In this document: piece after piece, positions 1 to 9,698 of the stretch
Layout of the letters: each line of letters opens with the position of its first letter
Numbering within the stretch: position 1 is the first letter of the stretch
Assembly (NCBI RefSeq): GCF_027563315.1
Contig: NZ_JAMKBJ010000003.1
Span: 186,001-250,000 of the forward strand
Origin: Paenisporosarcina quisquiliarum
GTDB taxonomy: Bacteria; Bacillota; Bacilli; Bacillales_A; Planococcaceae
Length of the DNA stretch: 64,000 nt
Direction: 5' to 3'
Position numbers and translations under genes: made by a program
The notes under the pieces: generated by a model
What the model was told of the DNA's origin: nothing
Databases searched by the model: none
Seen by the model: the letters and a program-made list of their open reading frames with translations, nothing else

Positions 1-649
1 GGAAGAATGTTCCGAATGACATCAATGAGATAAAGTAAGGAACTGGACGCTCAAGAGTAACTTCAAGAGTTTTCTCATCTAGAGCTTTAACTCCAAGATC
101 AGCAACTTCAGCTTTTTTCTCACCGATAGCAGTTGCGTTTTTGATTACGCCAGCCATCATGTAAGGACCGTATGGAGAACCAGTCGCTGGGTCGATAGCA
201 CGTTTCCATGCATACTCGAAATCGTTAGCAGTTACAGGTGAACCATCAGACCATTTAGCGTCACGTAATTTGAACGTGTAAGTTAAACCATCTTCAGAAA
301 TAGTTGGTTCCTCAGCAGCCATAGCTGGAACAGGAACATTTTCTTGATCTAAACGCATAAGACCTTCGTTTACGTTACCTAACATATCGAAACCAACTTG
401 GTCTTCAACGATTGAAGAGTCCAATGATGGAATCTCAGCTACGTGGTTTAGGTTAAGGATTTGCTCCGCATCTAAAGCACCTTCAGCTGGTTCTTCTTCT
501 GTTTCTGTTTCTGTGCCTTCGCCATCAGTAGTTTCTTCAGTGTCAGTTTCTTTAGCAGGTGCTGCTGGTTCATCTTTACCACAAGCTGCTAAGAAAACAC
601 TAAGAACTAGCATTAGGCTTAATAGCCAAACTAATTTGCTTTTCTTCAC
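1..649 (-). CDS. oppA: Oligopeptide ABC transporter substrate-binding protein (N-terminal part, cut by window edge)
   Basis: This is the first 216 codons of an SBP_bac_5 lipoprotein that binds extracellular peptides for an Opp importer. The start is GTG at 649, preceded by an AGGAGG-type site at 657-664. The protein begins MKKSKLVW, has a hydrophobic signal and a lipobox ending LAAC, then an acidic linker rich in Thr and Glu. The peptide-binding family block KWSDGSPVTANDFEYAW follows. The gene reads off the left edge, so the C-terminus and the permease genes are not visible. Its position beyond trpS matches oppA of the B. subtilis trpS-oppABCDF neighbourhood, which supports the symbol. The second OppA-like gene at 3398-5239 is a separate paralogue. 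Confidence 0.88.
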   Translation of the reverse strand, partial: MKKSKLVWLLSLMLVLSVFLAACGKDEPAAPAKETDTEETTDGEGTETETEEEPAEGALDAEQILNLNHVAEIPSLDSSIVEDQVGFDMLGNVNEGLMRLDQENVPVPAMAAEEPTISEDGLTYTFKLRDAKWSDGSPVTANDFEYAWKRAIDPATGSPYGPYMMAGVIKNATAIGEKKAEVADLGVKALDEKTLEVTLERPVPYFISLMSFGTFF

Positions 650-666
650 TTAAAACGACCTCCTTA

Positions 667-681
667 AATATTCTGAAAAAT
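667..681. promoter_or_regulatory. CodY-box-like site in the oppA leader
   Basis: AATATTCTGAAAAAT matches the CodY consensus AATTTTCWGAAAATT at 13 of 15 positions. It lies between the probable -10 (695-700) and the oppA Shine-Dalgarno, a position where binding would block the promoter or elongation. CodY control of peptide uptake is well known in Bacillota; use of this site here is inferred. Confidence 0.45.
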
Positions 682-694
682 TGTTACAAGGTTA

Positions 695-722
695 ATTATA
701 CATATTCAAAAAAATCTGTACA
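695..722 (-). promoter_or_regulatory. Candidate sigma-A promoter of oppA
   Basis: On the minus strand a perfect -10 TATAAT (695-700) is preceded at 16 bp by TGTACA (717-722), a weak -35. It lies about 45 bp upstream of the GTG start of oppA. Confidence 0.45.
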
Positions 723-840
723 GTCTTTTTTTGAATATTTTTTACACTTATGTAACAGAAAGATTACAAGAGAATAACAAAACCGTTGGTAGTGTAAGGT
801 TTTTCGAGAATTGTGAATAATTAATTCGTTTAGCGAAATT

Positions 841-869
841 TTGATTTTTTCCGTCAATTCTTCTACAAT
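841..869 (+). promoter_or_regulatory. Candidate sigma-A promoter of the DUF3899 gene
   Basis: TTGATT (841-846) and TACAAT (864-869) are separated by 17 bp and lie just upstream of the Shine-Dalgarno GAGGTG and the ATG at 893. Confidence 0.55.
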
Positions 870-892
870 GTGAGAAGGATTGAGGTGTTTTT

Positions 893-1240
893 ATGAAAAA
901 GAGTGTTATATGGTTTGTTGCTGCTCAGTTACTGATTATTGCAATGATGTTACTTATCTCGAAAGAAGTGTCCCTTACCTCTTATATAAACATGTCGTTT
1001 TTTGTGGGTGGAACAATCACTTTTATCGGCCTATTGGTTTATGTAGTATCGAATGGATTTTTCGATATTTTTACGATGAGCATGCGAAAAGTTTTTTCAA
1101 CCAAAAGAAGTTTAGTGGATGCAGAATCCATGCGTGCCCCATCGGAATTACTTGATTTCCAGACGAGGCCTTTTTTCCAATTAGGTGGGTCCATTTTACT
1201 CGGAATGACCATAGCATTAATCATTTATTATTTGGGATAA
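893..1240 (+). CDS. Small membrane protein, DUF3899 family
   Basis: A 115-residue protein with two N-terminal hydrophobic segments (about 5-25 and 30-53), a basic cytoplasmic-looking middle (residues 62-90, with MSMRKVFSTKRS) and a C-terminal transmembrane helix (about 97-114). The arrangement and the middle motif resemble the DUF3899 family of Bacillales, recognised from memory. The ATG has a GAGGTG ribosome site and its own promoter. It sits upstream of trpS, where B. subtilis has the unrelated yjbA. Function is unknown. No enzymatic motif is visible. Confidence 0.72.
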   Translation: MKKSVIWFVAAQLLIIAMMLLISKEVSLTSYINMSFFVGGTITFIGLLVYVVSNGFFDIFTMSMRKVFSTKRSLVDAESMRAPSELLDFQTRPFFQLGGSILLGMTIALIIYYLG

Positions 1241-1247
1241 ATTGCAC

Positions 1248-1277
1248 TTGATTTTGGAGTTTCTTCTATATTATAAT
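1248..1277 (+). promoter_or_regulatory. Candidate sigma-A promoter of the trpS T-box transcript
   Basis: TTGATT (1248-1253) and a perfect TATAAT (1272-1277) with an 18-bp spacer sit immediately upstream of the T-box leader. Confidence 0.6.
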
Positions 1278-1299
1278 GACAATCAAATTACATGTTAAA

Positions 1300-1541
1300 T
1301 GCAAAGACGAAGAATAGTACTTTTGAATGGGTTGTCCAGAGAATCTGTATTTGGTGAAAACAGATCTTCCCATCATTAGGAATGGACTTCTGAGCATGGT
1401 TTGCGAACCGGAAATCGGTGTAGCTCATCACGTGTCTTCACGTTACGAAGTTAAAGAGGCCAAGATTCTTTGGCAATCTGGGTGGTACCACGGATTCACA
1501 CATCATTCGTCCCTTTTTGAGGGAGAGTGATGTGTTTTTTT
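1300..1541 (+). promoter_or_regulatory. T-box leader of trpS, tryptophan specifier
   Basis: The leader opens with the stem I signature AAGACGAAGAATAGTA (from 1304) and contains the specifier context GGAATGG...CTGAG. This places UGG (Trp codon) at 1383-1385. The conserved T-box GGTGGTACCACG is at 1481-1492. An intrinsic terminator with arms CACATCA (1499-1505) and TGATGTG (1528-1534) and a T-run follows. Uncharged tRNA-Trp is expected to pair with the specifier and T-box and prevent termination, inducing trpS. All key elements are read directly from sequence. Confidence 0.93.
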
Positions 1542-1731
1542 ATTTTTAGCAGTGTTAAATTTTGTTGGCCATCTTCCGAAAAGACGTTTCATTTTCAGCT
1601 GTTCTACCACAAATTACTAAGTAGGAAACGGTATTCAATACGTGGGCTAGTAAGTAATTATAGTGAAAATCAGCGGAAACAGGACTTGGAACGGAAATCA
1701 ACAACATCATTTAACAAGATCTCATTTTTGA

Positions 1732-2905
<1,174 letters not shown>

Positions 2906-2987
2906 ACAAGCACCCTTTTTCACTACTATATGAATCGTTTCTATCAAGTTAGTCATGCATGTTACTTTTTTATGGTACTTCTCATGC

Positions 2988-3027
2988 AAAAAAGACTCAT
3001 TCCAATTAAAGGATGAGTCTTTTTTTG
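2988..3027. terminator. Hairpin with flanking A and T runs, copy 1
   Basis: Arms AAAAAGACTCAT and ATGAGTCTTTTT form a strong bidirectional terminator. A copy differing at about two positions lies at 3350-3387, at the end of the peptide transporter operon. No gene obviously needs this first copy, other than as a backup for trpS. Confidence 0.65.
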
Positions 3028-3064
3028 ATAAGCAATGATAAAATCAATTTGAGGTTAATATTCC

Positions 3065-3170
3065 GCAAAACAGCTACGCTTTCCGCGGGCTTGCGCCGAA
3101 CTAACTCGAACTGATCGTTCGTGTGGATTTCGACACTTCGCTTTTCCCGCTGGAGTCTACGCTATTTTGC
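3065..3170. repeat. Dispersed palindromic repeat, copy A
   Basis: About 106 bp, similar along its length to 34240-34337. They share ordered blocks including GCGCCGAACTAACTCGA and GTGGATTTCGAC. Its ends pair with each other: GCAAAACAGC (3065-3074) against GCTATTTTGC (3161-3170), one mismatch. It has no coding content. It resembles the GC-rich mobile-like intergenic repeats common in Bacillaceae. Confidence 0.75.
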
Positions 3171-3349
3171 TCCATATCTCTGAGTAAGAAGAAATTGCCG
3201 CTAAATGTTTTATGGTATGAGACAGAGAAATTAGGAGGAAAAGCTCTTCAATCATTGTCAAAATGTAGTGCCCCACAACCATCTATAGTAAAAAACGATT
3301 CTTTATGTGCCATCCACCATATCCATTGACTAACGCTAGATTGCCATAG
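3171..3349. other. Non-coding stretch between repeat copy A and the oppA terminator
   Basis: No credible gene, RNA or array is visible here. Short frames lack ribosome sites in sensible places. It lies between two nearly identical terminator hairpins together with repeat copy A. Confidence 0.5.
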
Positions 3350-3387
3350 AAAAAGACTCATCCTAATTAAAGGATGAGTCTTTTTGT
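3350..3387 (-). terminator. Terminator of the peptide transporter operon, copy 2 of the hairpin
   Basis: Arms AAAAAGACTCATCC and GGATGAGTCTTTTT lie 11 bp past the stop codon of the substrate-binding protein gene, which is read on the minus strand. Confidence 0.85.
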
Positions 3388-3397
3388 TATCAATTAA

Positions 3398-5239
3398 TTA
3401 TTTAGAAGATTTAGCAGGGTCTTCAGAAATTAATGATACTTCGTTCCAGTCAAAGTTTGAAGAGTAGTCGATATCGTAATTCTTAACAGCTTTGTTAACT
3501 GGACGTAATTCTAAACGGTATTGAGTTGGAATGATTGGTGCATTTTCAGACATATATTCTTGCCATTCACGGAATTTACCTGCACGGAATTCAGGATCGA
3601 AAGCGTCTGGAGAGTCGATAGCAGCTAAAAGCTCTTCTAACTTCTCAGAAGTGTAACGGCTGAAGTTATATTGTGCAGTTTTTGAGTAAAGACCTGATGG
3701 TGATGGGTTAGTACCTGTACCCCATGCAGCCATGAAGATATCGATTTCTGGATCGTCAGCTTGAACTTTATCATAGAAGCTGTTGAATTCGATTGTACGA
3801 CCTGTTGCAAGAGTTACATTTAAACCAACATCTTTCCAGTTTTGCAAGTAGAATGATGCGATATCTTCAGCGATATCTCCACCTGACATTGTAGCAAATT
3901 TAATTTCAAGCGGTTTTCCATCTTTGTTTTCACGAAGACCGTCGCCATCAACATCTTTGTATCCAGCTTCGTCTAATAATGCATTCGCTTTATCAACATC
4001 ATATGAGTATCCTTCTAATGTATCATCATAGAATGATGCGAATACTGGTGGAATTAGTGAAGTTGCACGCTCACGTAAGTTGTTGTAATACACTTCAGAA
4101 ACCTGTTCTACGTCGATTGCATAACCCATAGCTTGACGAAGTTTTACATCGCCCATCTTAGCATTTGGATCCATTACTACTTCGCTCTTCTCCATATCGT
4201 ACTTACCAAGTTTGAAACCAATGTATTGGTAGTAAAGTTCTTTACGGCCAAGAATAGTAAGGTTATCGAAATCTTTAATTTCTAAATATTTGTCTGTGCT
4301 GAATGTGTTAGCTGTCATATGGTATTCCCCTGTTTGTAATGCAACAGAGATTGATGTAGAAGGAACTGTTTTAACTAATACAGCATCAAGTTTTGGAGCA
4401 CCTTTCCAGTAGTTTTCGTTCTTCACGAATTGTACTGATTCACCAGGTACGATTTTGTCGAACTTGAAAGCCCCTAAAGTAACGATATTTTTACGTACAG
4501 CATCAGATTCAAGTAAACCTGCAACTGGAATATCTTTTAGGATATGGCTTGGTTCAGCTGAAGACCATAGACCGTCTCCACCACTGAAGATTGCTGGTGA
4601 TAATTTTTTGAATGAAATTTCTAAAGTTGTTTCATCAACTTTTTTCAAACCAGAAATTGTGTCTGCTTTTCCATCATGGTATTCTACAGCACCAACGATG
4701 TTTTGGAAATCAGCGTCATAACGAACGCCTGTATAGTCTTTATGACCAATGATTAAGTATGGTTGCATTAAGTCTTCCACTTTAAGTGGCTCTCCGTCAG
4801 ACCATTTAACGCCTTCACGGATTTTAACTGTTGCTTTGTTGTTGTCTTGATCAACTTCTAAACTAGCGATACCTTCGTCAGTCAATAAGAAGTCACCATC
4901 TGTTGCAAAAATTGCGTTGCTTGCAAATTGCATGATGTCTGCATCATAAGCATCTTCATATAATACTAGAGAGAAAATACCTTGGAAAGGTGAGTCATTA
5001 ACTAGAGCTACTTTTAAAGTACCTCCATCCATTGCATCTCCTTCGTTCTCAACAGTCAGTGGGAATTGGGAAGTGTCTACTGCTTCTCCGCCATCTTCGC
5101 CATCTTCTTCACCATCTTCGCTTCCTTGTTCTGTACCTTCGTTATCTTTTGGAGAATCGTCGCCTTCGTTGTTGCATGCACCAAGTACAAGCATGAAAGC
5201 TAAAAGTAAAGCAAGTAATGTCCAAAGCTTTTTGTTCAT
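3398..5239 (-). CDS. Peptide ABC transporter substrate-binding lipoprotein
   Basis: A 613-residue SBP_bac_5 protein, the extracellular peptide receptor of the transporter encoded just upstream (oppD-oppF-oppB-oppC). The signal peptide ends in a lipobox VLGAC with the lipidated Cys at about 22. A long Glu/Asp/Gly linker (about 23-52) tethers the receptor. The ligand-binding fold fills the rest, with family blocks such as VKWSDGEPLKVEDLMQPY. The ATG has a strong GGAGG site. It is the last gene of the operon and ends at a strong terminator. B. subtilis has an appDFABC operon in this neighbourhood with the receptor third, so the order here differs. The exact peptide preference is not predictable. 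Confidence 0.92.
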   Translation of the reverse strand: MNKKLWTLLALLLAFMLVLGACNNEGDDSPKDNEGTEQGSEDGEEDGEDGGEAVDTSQFPLTVENEGDAMDGGTLKVALVNDSPFQGIFSLVLYEDAYDADIMQFASNAIFATDGDFLLTDEGIASLEVDQDNNKATVKIREGVKWSDGEPLKVEDLMQPYLIIGHKDYTGVRYDADFQNIVGAVEYHDGKADTISGLKKVDETTLEISFKKLSPAIFSGGDGLWSSAEPSHILKDIPVAGLLESDAVRKNIVTLGAFKFDKIVPGESVQFVKNENYWKGAPKLDAVLVKTVPSTSISVALQTGEYHMTANTFSTDKYLEIKDFDNLTILGRKELYYQYIGFKLGKYDMEKSEVVMDPNAKMGDVKLRQAMGYAIDVEQVSEVYYNNLRERATSLIPPVFASFYDDTLEGYSYDVDKANALLDEAGYKDVDGDGLRENKDGKPLEIKFATMSGGDIAEDIASFYLQNWKDVGLNVTLATGRTIEFNSFYDKVQADDPEIDIFMAAWGTGTNPSPSGLYSKTAQYNFSRYTSEKLEELLAAIDSPDAFDPEFRAGKFREWQEYMSENAPIIPTQYRLELRPVNKAVKNYDIDYSSNFDWNEVSLISEDPAKSSK

Positions 5240-5310
5240 TCCATTTCCTCCTTTTTATCTTTTCTTCTATATATCAAACGTTAAACGTTTAATACCAATA
5301 TCACGTGGTT

Positions 5311-6222
5311 TTATCCTAATCGTTGTCTTGCATCCGCAGATCGGCGAATCGCTTGGCCGACATAGTTAATTGCCAACATCAGGAACAAAATCAATAATGC
5401 TGCTGGTAACCAAACCCACCATTTTTCGGAAAGTACAAGCGGATTATTTGCATAACTCACTAGTGTCCCCAAACTTGGTGTAGAAGGCGGTAAGCCGAAT
5501 CCTAGATAGGAGAGGCCCGTTTCAATACCAACGTTTCCTGCGAAATTCAGTGTTAATTCAACAATTAATATAGAGCTTAAATTTGGCATCAATTTTTTAA
5601 GGATAATGCCACCGTCACTTGTACCCATTGTTTTTGAGGCATTGATGTAGTCTCTTCTTCCTTCTGATAATGCCTTGCTTCGGACCAATCGAGCAGTCCC
5701 TGGCCATAGAAATACACTTAATATCAGAATGAAAATTGGAATATTATATTTAGGTACAATCGTTACGAAAACAATAATAATCATTAATGATGGGATTGTT
5801 ATAAAGAAATCAATGATGCGCATGAAGATATTATCAATCAGCCCACCAAAGTATCCTGTACAAAGCCCAATAATTATGCCCAAAATACCTGTTAAAACTG
5901 TGATTGCAATTGCAATCGTAATAGAATTTCTTGCACCAATAATTAATTGACCCAAAATGTCGCGGCCGCCTTGATCTGCTCCAAGGAAGAATTTCTCTCC
6001 TGGTTCTGCGAATTTATCTCGCAGGCTTACACGCATCATTTCTTGTTGATCAATTGTCAATGCCCAAATATAGATGGCTGAAATAACGGTTATTAGAGCT
6101 ATCAAGGAAAACATAGCTAATTTATCTTTTTTGAATTCTCGAGCTATTACTTGAAATCCAGTAGGCGGAGAGCTTACTTGAGATTTCTTCTCTAAGCCTA
6201 TACTTTCATTTATTTCATTCAA
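5311..6222 (-). CDS. oppC: Peptide ABC transporter permease, OppC-type
   Basis: A 303-residue inner-membrane permease with six predicted helices (the first about 35-57). The cytoplasmic binding-protein-dependent transport (EAA-like) loop contains RSKALSEGRRDYINASKTMGTS, which docks on the ATPases. The N-terminal OppC_N-type region with one helix precedes the permease domain. The start is TTG at 6222 behind AGGAGAG, nine bases away. No in-frame ATG has comparable support. It lies between oppB and the receptor gene in a single minus-strand operon. Confidence 0.93.
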   Translation of the reverse strand: MNEINESIGLEKKSQVSSPPTGFQVIAREFKKDKLAMFSLIALITVISAIYIWALTIDQQEMMRVSLRDKFAEPGEKFFLGADQGGRDILGQLIIGARNSITIAIAITVLTGILGIIIGLCTGYFGGLIDNIFMRIIDFFITIPSLMIIIVFVTIVPKYNIPIFILILSVFLWPGTARLVRSKALSEGRRDYINASKTMGTSDGGIILKKLMPNLSSILIVELTLNFAGNVGIETGLSYLGFGLPPSTPSLGTLVSYANNPLVLSEKWWVWLPAALLILFLMLAINYVGQAIRRSADARQRLG

Positions 6223-6253
6223 TTGAATTCACTCTCCTTAACTATTATTTTCG

Positions 6254-7216
6254 TCAATCTATCCTAATACGCGGATCTACAATACTCATGATGATATCGG
6301 ATAAAAGACTACCTAATAAAGTTGTGAATCCGAAGAGCATAACCAGTGCCGTTATGACACTATAATCACGTCCAGATATGGATTGAATAAAAAGTTGTCC
6401 CATCCCAGGGTAGCCAAAAATTGTTTCAATAAAAATTGATCCTCCGAGCAATCCCGTAATCGTGAATCCGAGGAATGCTGCTATCGGTAAAAGAGAATTT
6501 CGGAAGATATGCTTCGTATATACTTTGTTAATTGGAATTCCTTTACTACGTGCCGTGCGGACATAATCCATCGATTTAGCATCGATTACTTCCGTTCTTA
6601 AATATTGGATAACTCCAGTTGTACCAAGTAATGCAAATGTAATGGCAGGCAATAAAATATGATAAATCTTACTCCACAAGTATCCTATCGTGCCGGAATC
6701 ATATTTAATGTCTACGGTACCACTAGTTGGGAACCATTGTAGCTTATAACCAAAGAAGAATAAGAAAATCAATGCCAGAACAAATACCGGAATTGCATAA
6801 CTGATGAAGCTGTACAGGACGACGATTTTATCTAAAAATGAATTTTGGTAGCGTCCTGCGAGCACTCCTAGTGGAATAGCAATTAAATATAATAAAAATA
6901 CACTCAGTAGCGACAACCATAATGTGTTCAGGGCTCGGTCACCGATTAAATCAGCAACAGCTACCTTGTATGTATAGCTTTTTCCGAAATCCCCATTTGC
7001 GGCATTCATAATCCAATTAAAGTACTGTTGGTACCAAGGATCATAAAAACCTGCTTCTTGACGTAATTCTTCAATACGAGCTGGATCAGTATCTGGAGTA
7101 ATCATCCCAGTGAATGGATCTCCAGGCATGAATTTTGCCATGATGAAGATGAGTAAACTTAGCACGAATAACTGCGGAATCATGACCAAAACTCGTCGGA
7201 TAATTGTTTTCCACAT
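6254..7216 (-). CDS. oppB: Peptide ABC transporter permease, OppB-type
   Basis: A 320-residue permease that pairs with OppC to form the peptide channel. The first helix (about 9-29) precedes the FMPGDPF motif typical of OppB/DppB. The coupling loop YVRTARSKGIPINKVYTKH sits near residues 217-236. The ATG at 7216 follows a GGGGG site, and oppF ends only one base upstream, so the two genes are probably translationally coupled. Confidence 0.94.
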   Translation of the reverse strand: MWKTIIRRVLVMIPQLFVLSLLIFIMAKFMPGDPFTGMITPDTDPARIEELRQEAGFYDPWYQQYFNWIMNAANGDFGKSYTYKVAVADLIGDRALNTLWLSLLSVFLLYLIAIPLGVLAGRYQNSFLDKIVVLYSFISYAIPVFVLALIFLFFFGYKLQWFPTSGTVDIKYDSGTIGYLWSKIYHILLPAITFALLGTTGVIQYLRTEVIDAKSMDYVRTARSKGIPINKVYTKHIFRNSLLPIAAFLGFTITGLLGGSIFIETIFGYPGMGQLFIQSISGRDYSVITALVMLFGFTTLLGSLLSDIIMSIVDPRIRID

Positions 7217-7217
7217 G

Positions 7218-8165
7218 TTAAATGCCCCCTTCCAGCGAATCCGTTTTCGCTACTTTATGCGTGTCGGAAATTGCTTGAAGATCATACACTCTTCCATTGG
7301 CATCAAAATATCGGTGATTTTCGACTTGGTAGCTTTTTTCGACATTTATTCTCTCAACTTTACGAACTGCGCGTGAAGCGGGTTCGATATTCGGAATCGC
7401 TGACAGTAAGCGTTTTGTGTAAATGTGTTCAGGAGCTTGATAAATGTCCTTCTTCGTACCTGATTCTACAAAACGTCCTTTATACATAATCGATATTTCA
7501 TCACACATGTGTTTCACAACACCAAGATCATGAGATATGAAAAGGTAACTTAAACCAAACTCGTCTTGAATGTCTTTCAAGAAGTTCAATACCTGAGCCT
7601 GAACCGATAAATCCAATGCTGATACAGGTTCGTCAGCAATAATCAGTTTTGGGTTTGTTGCGATTGCACGAGCAATCCCGATACGTTGCTTTTGTCCACC
7701 TGAGAATTCATGTGGGTATTTATATTTTGCATCTTCTGGCATACCGACAATCGCCAAAAGTTCATTGATTTTTCTTCTCTCTTCTAAATCAGAGAGTTTC
7801 AAGAAATTGCGAATCGGTTCAGCAAGAATATCTTGCACTCGTTTACGTGGATTCAAACTTGAATGAGCATCTTGGAAAATCATTTGGATATCTCGGTTAT
7901 ACGCAGAATTTCGTTGACGACGTTGATTCGTCACATCCTGTCCTTCATAGAAGATTTTACCGGATGTTATTTTTTCAAGGCCGATAATTGCTTTTCCTGT
8001 TGTTGATTTCCCACAACCGGATTCACCTACAAGTCCGTATGTTTTGCCTTTTTCGAATTCCATATTTATGCCGTCAACAGCATGAACATGGTCAACGATT
8101 GTATTAAAGAAACCGCCGCGAATTGGATAATGCACACGCAAATCCTTTATTTCCATAAAACTCAT
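7218..8165 (-). CDS. oppF: Peptide ABC transporter ATP-binding protein, OppF-type
   Basis: A 315-residue ABC ATPase. Walker A is GESGCGKST (about 47-55), the signature is FSGGQKQRIGIARA, and Walker B ends LIIADEP, followed by the H-loop SHDLGVV. The C-terminal oligopeptide/dipeptide extension (from about residue 235) is typical of OppF/DppF. It overlaps the end of oppD by four bases (ATGA), indicating coupled translation. Confidence 0.94.
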   Translation of the reverse strand: MSFMEIKDLRVHYPIRGGFFNTIVDHVHAVDGINMEFEKGKTYGLVGESGCGKSTTGKAIIGLEKITSGKIFYEGQDVTNQRRQRNSAYNRDIQMIFQDAHSSLNPRKRVQDILAEPIRNFLKLSDLEERRKINELLAIVGMPEDAKYKYPHEFSGGQKQRIGIARAIATNPKLIIADEPVSALDLSVQAQVLNFLKDIQDEFGLSYLFISHDLGVVKHMCDEISIMYKGRFVESGTKKDIYQAPEHIYTKRLLSAIPNIEPASRAVRKVERINVEKSYQVENHRYFDANGRVYDLQAISDTHKVAKTDSLEGGI

Positions 8166-9211
8166 GTCAAGCTTCCCCCTTCTTCACCTTCAAAGTGAAA
8201 GTGGTTCCAGCAGGTACATCTTACAAAATGTCCTGGTGCAATTTCGTGAAGTTGTGGATCTGCTTCGTGTGCTTCAGCTGGAATCCATGGAATCCGAGAA
8301 GCGAAGCGGCAGCCATTTCGAGGTAGATTCACTAATGAAGGTACTAAACCTTGAATGACTTCTAATTTTTCATTGTCACTATGTGTTTGTGGTATTGAGT
8401 TTAATAATGACCTTGTATAAGGATGCACAGGATTGCTGAACAACTCTTCAACCGTTGCTTCCTCAATTATTTGACCTGCATACATAACTGCTACTCGGTC
8501 GGCTACTTCCGCTACAACTCCTAAGTCGTGTGTAATTAAAATAATGCCTGACTCAGTTTCAGCTTGCAGATCTTTCAATAAATCCAAAATTTGAGCTTGT
8601 ATCGTCACATCAAGAGCAGTTGTAGGTTCGTCCGCAATGATAATCGACGGCTTACAAGAGATTGCAATGGCGATAATAACTCGTTGACGCATACCACCTG
8701 AAAGCTGATGTGGAAATTGTCTGACGACTCTGTTTGGATTTGGTATTCCTACTTGATTCAACAGTTCTAACACACGATTCGTTCTCTCTTTTTTAGACAT
8801 TTTCGTATGATAGATTAATGACTCTTCAATTTGATCTCCAATACGCATCAAGGGGTTCAATGCAGACAATGGATCCTGAAAAATCATGCCAATGTCATTT
8901 CCGCGTATGTTATTCAACTTTTCATCCGTCAATTTTGCTAAATTAAGACTTCTAAATTCAATTTCCCCGGTTATTCTAGTGTTGTTTGTATCATGAAGCC
9001 CAATGATGGAGGTTGCTAAAGTACTTTTACCGCAGCCAGATTCTCCAACAATCGCTAAAATCTCGTTTTTCTTTAAACTTATAGAAACGCCGTCCACTGC
9101 ATTATAATATGTGTCTTTGACTCGGAAGCCAGTATGTAAATCTTTAATGGTTAAAAGTTCTTGAGTATTGTCCGCATGCTTTATTTTTGGAAGTTCTTGA
9201 GTCGTGTTCAA
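8162..9211 (-). CDS. oppD: Peptide ABC transporter ATP-binding protein, OppD-type
   Basis: A 349-residue ABC ATPase, partner of OppF. Walker A is GESGCGKST, the signature is LSGGMRQRVIIA, and Walker B is SIIIADEP. The OppD/F C-terminal domain carries cysteines near the end (RCTCW) as in Fe-S-binding OppD/DppD proteins. A frame runs up to 9277, but TTG at 9211 is chosen: it has AGAGAGGAG eight bases upstream and begins at a sensible N-terminus, whereas the upstream residues look like leader sequence. It is the first gene of the five-gene operon. Confidence 0.9.
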   Translation of the reverse strand: MNTTQELPKIKHADNTQELLTIKDLHTGFRVKDTYYNAVDGVSISLKKNEILAIVGESGCGKSTLATSIIGLHDTNNTRITGEIEFRSLNLAKLTDEKLNNIRGNDIGMIFQDPLSALNPLMRIGDQIEESLIYHTKMSKKERTNRVLELLNQVGIPNPNRVVRQFPHQLSGGMRQRVIIAIAISCKPSIIIADEPTTALDVTIQAQILDLLKDLQAETESGIILITHDLGVVAEVADRVAVMYAGQIIEEATVEELFSNPVHPYTRSLLNSIPQTHSDNEKLEVIQGLVPSLVNLPRNGCRFASRIPWIPAEAHEADPQLHEIAPGHFVRCTCWNHFHFEGEEGGSLT

Positions 9212-9275
9212 ATGATTACTCCTCTCTGCAAATACTAAGTTGATTTGAAACTCTCTTACTCTTTTTAAAATAATC

Positions 9276-9290
9276 AATATTCTGTTAATT
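9276..9290. promoter_or_regulatory. CodY-box-like site upstream of oppD
   Basis: AATATTCTGTTAATT matches the CodY consensus at 12 of 15 positions and lies about 65 bp upstream of the TTG start. A related but better site precedes the other oppA gene at 667-681. The match is modest in such AT-rich DNA. Confidence 0.3.
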
Positions 9291-9649
9291 GTTCACCTAG
9301 TTGTAAATTCTATTACAGAATTATTACAACCGCAATACCTTTTTTGGAAATTTCCTAAATTTCCTTTAATTTGAATTGATGGTAACTCAATTAAACCTAG
9401 CAATATCAAGGTATTTGGTCATAAATTTTAAAATAAACAAAAATTAATAAAATAAATTAACATGACTTTTTGACTTATTCCTGTAATATTTCTTGGTTAT
9501 TATTAGCTATAAAAAATTACGAAAATTTATTTCTTATCTTAATTATCTGAGAAACTAATGAAAATTATATGTACTCCTTAGGGAAATAATTTATGAAGCC
9601 GTAAAATTGGAAGAGGAATCAAGTTAGATGGCAACCAGTTGAGGATGTT
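9291..9649. other. AT-rich intergenic region upstream of the opp operon
   Basis: Very AT-rich DNA without a credible gene. It contains a dyad AATTCT (9306-9311) / AGAATT (9317-9322). On the minus strand a TAGAAT hexamer 17 bp from TTGCGG may be the opp promoter. Nothing else is recognisable. Confidence 0.4.
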
Positions 9650-9691
9650 AAAAAGCTGATCCAAAGGTAAGTTTCGCCTTTGAATCAGCTT
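9650..9691 (-). terminator. Terminator of fabF
   Basis: On the minus strand arms GCTGATTCAAAGG and CCTTTGGATCAGC (one mismatch) are followed by five Ts, starting about 8 bp after the fabF stop codon. Confidence 0.85.
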
Positions 9692-9698
9692 CTATGTT

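Noticed and set aside
3028-3349. Insertion sequence between the duplicated terminators
   Set aside because: No transposase fragment is recognisable and the segment is explained in part by repeat copy A.
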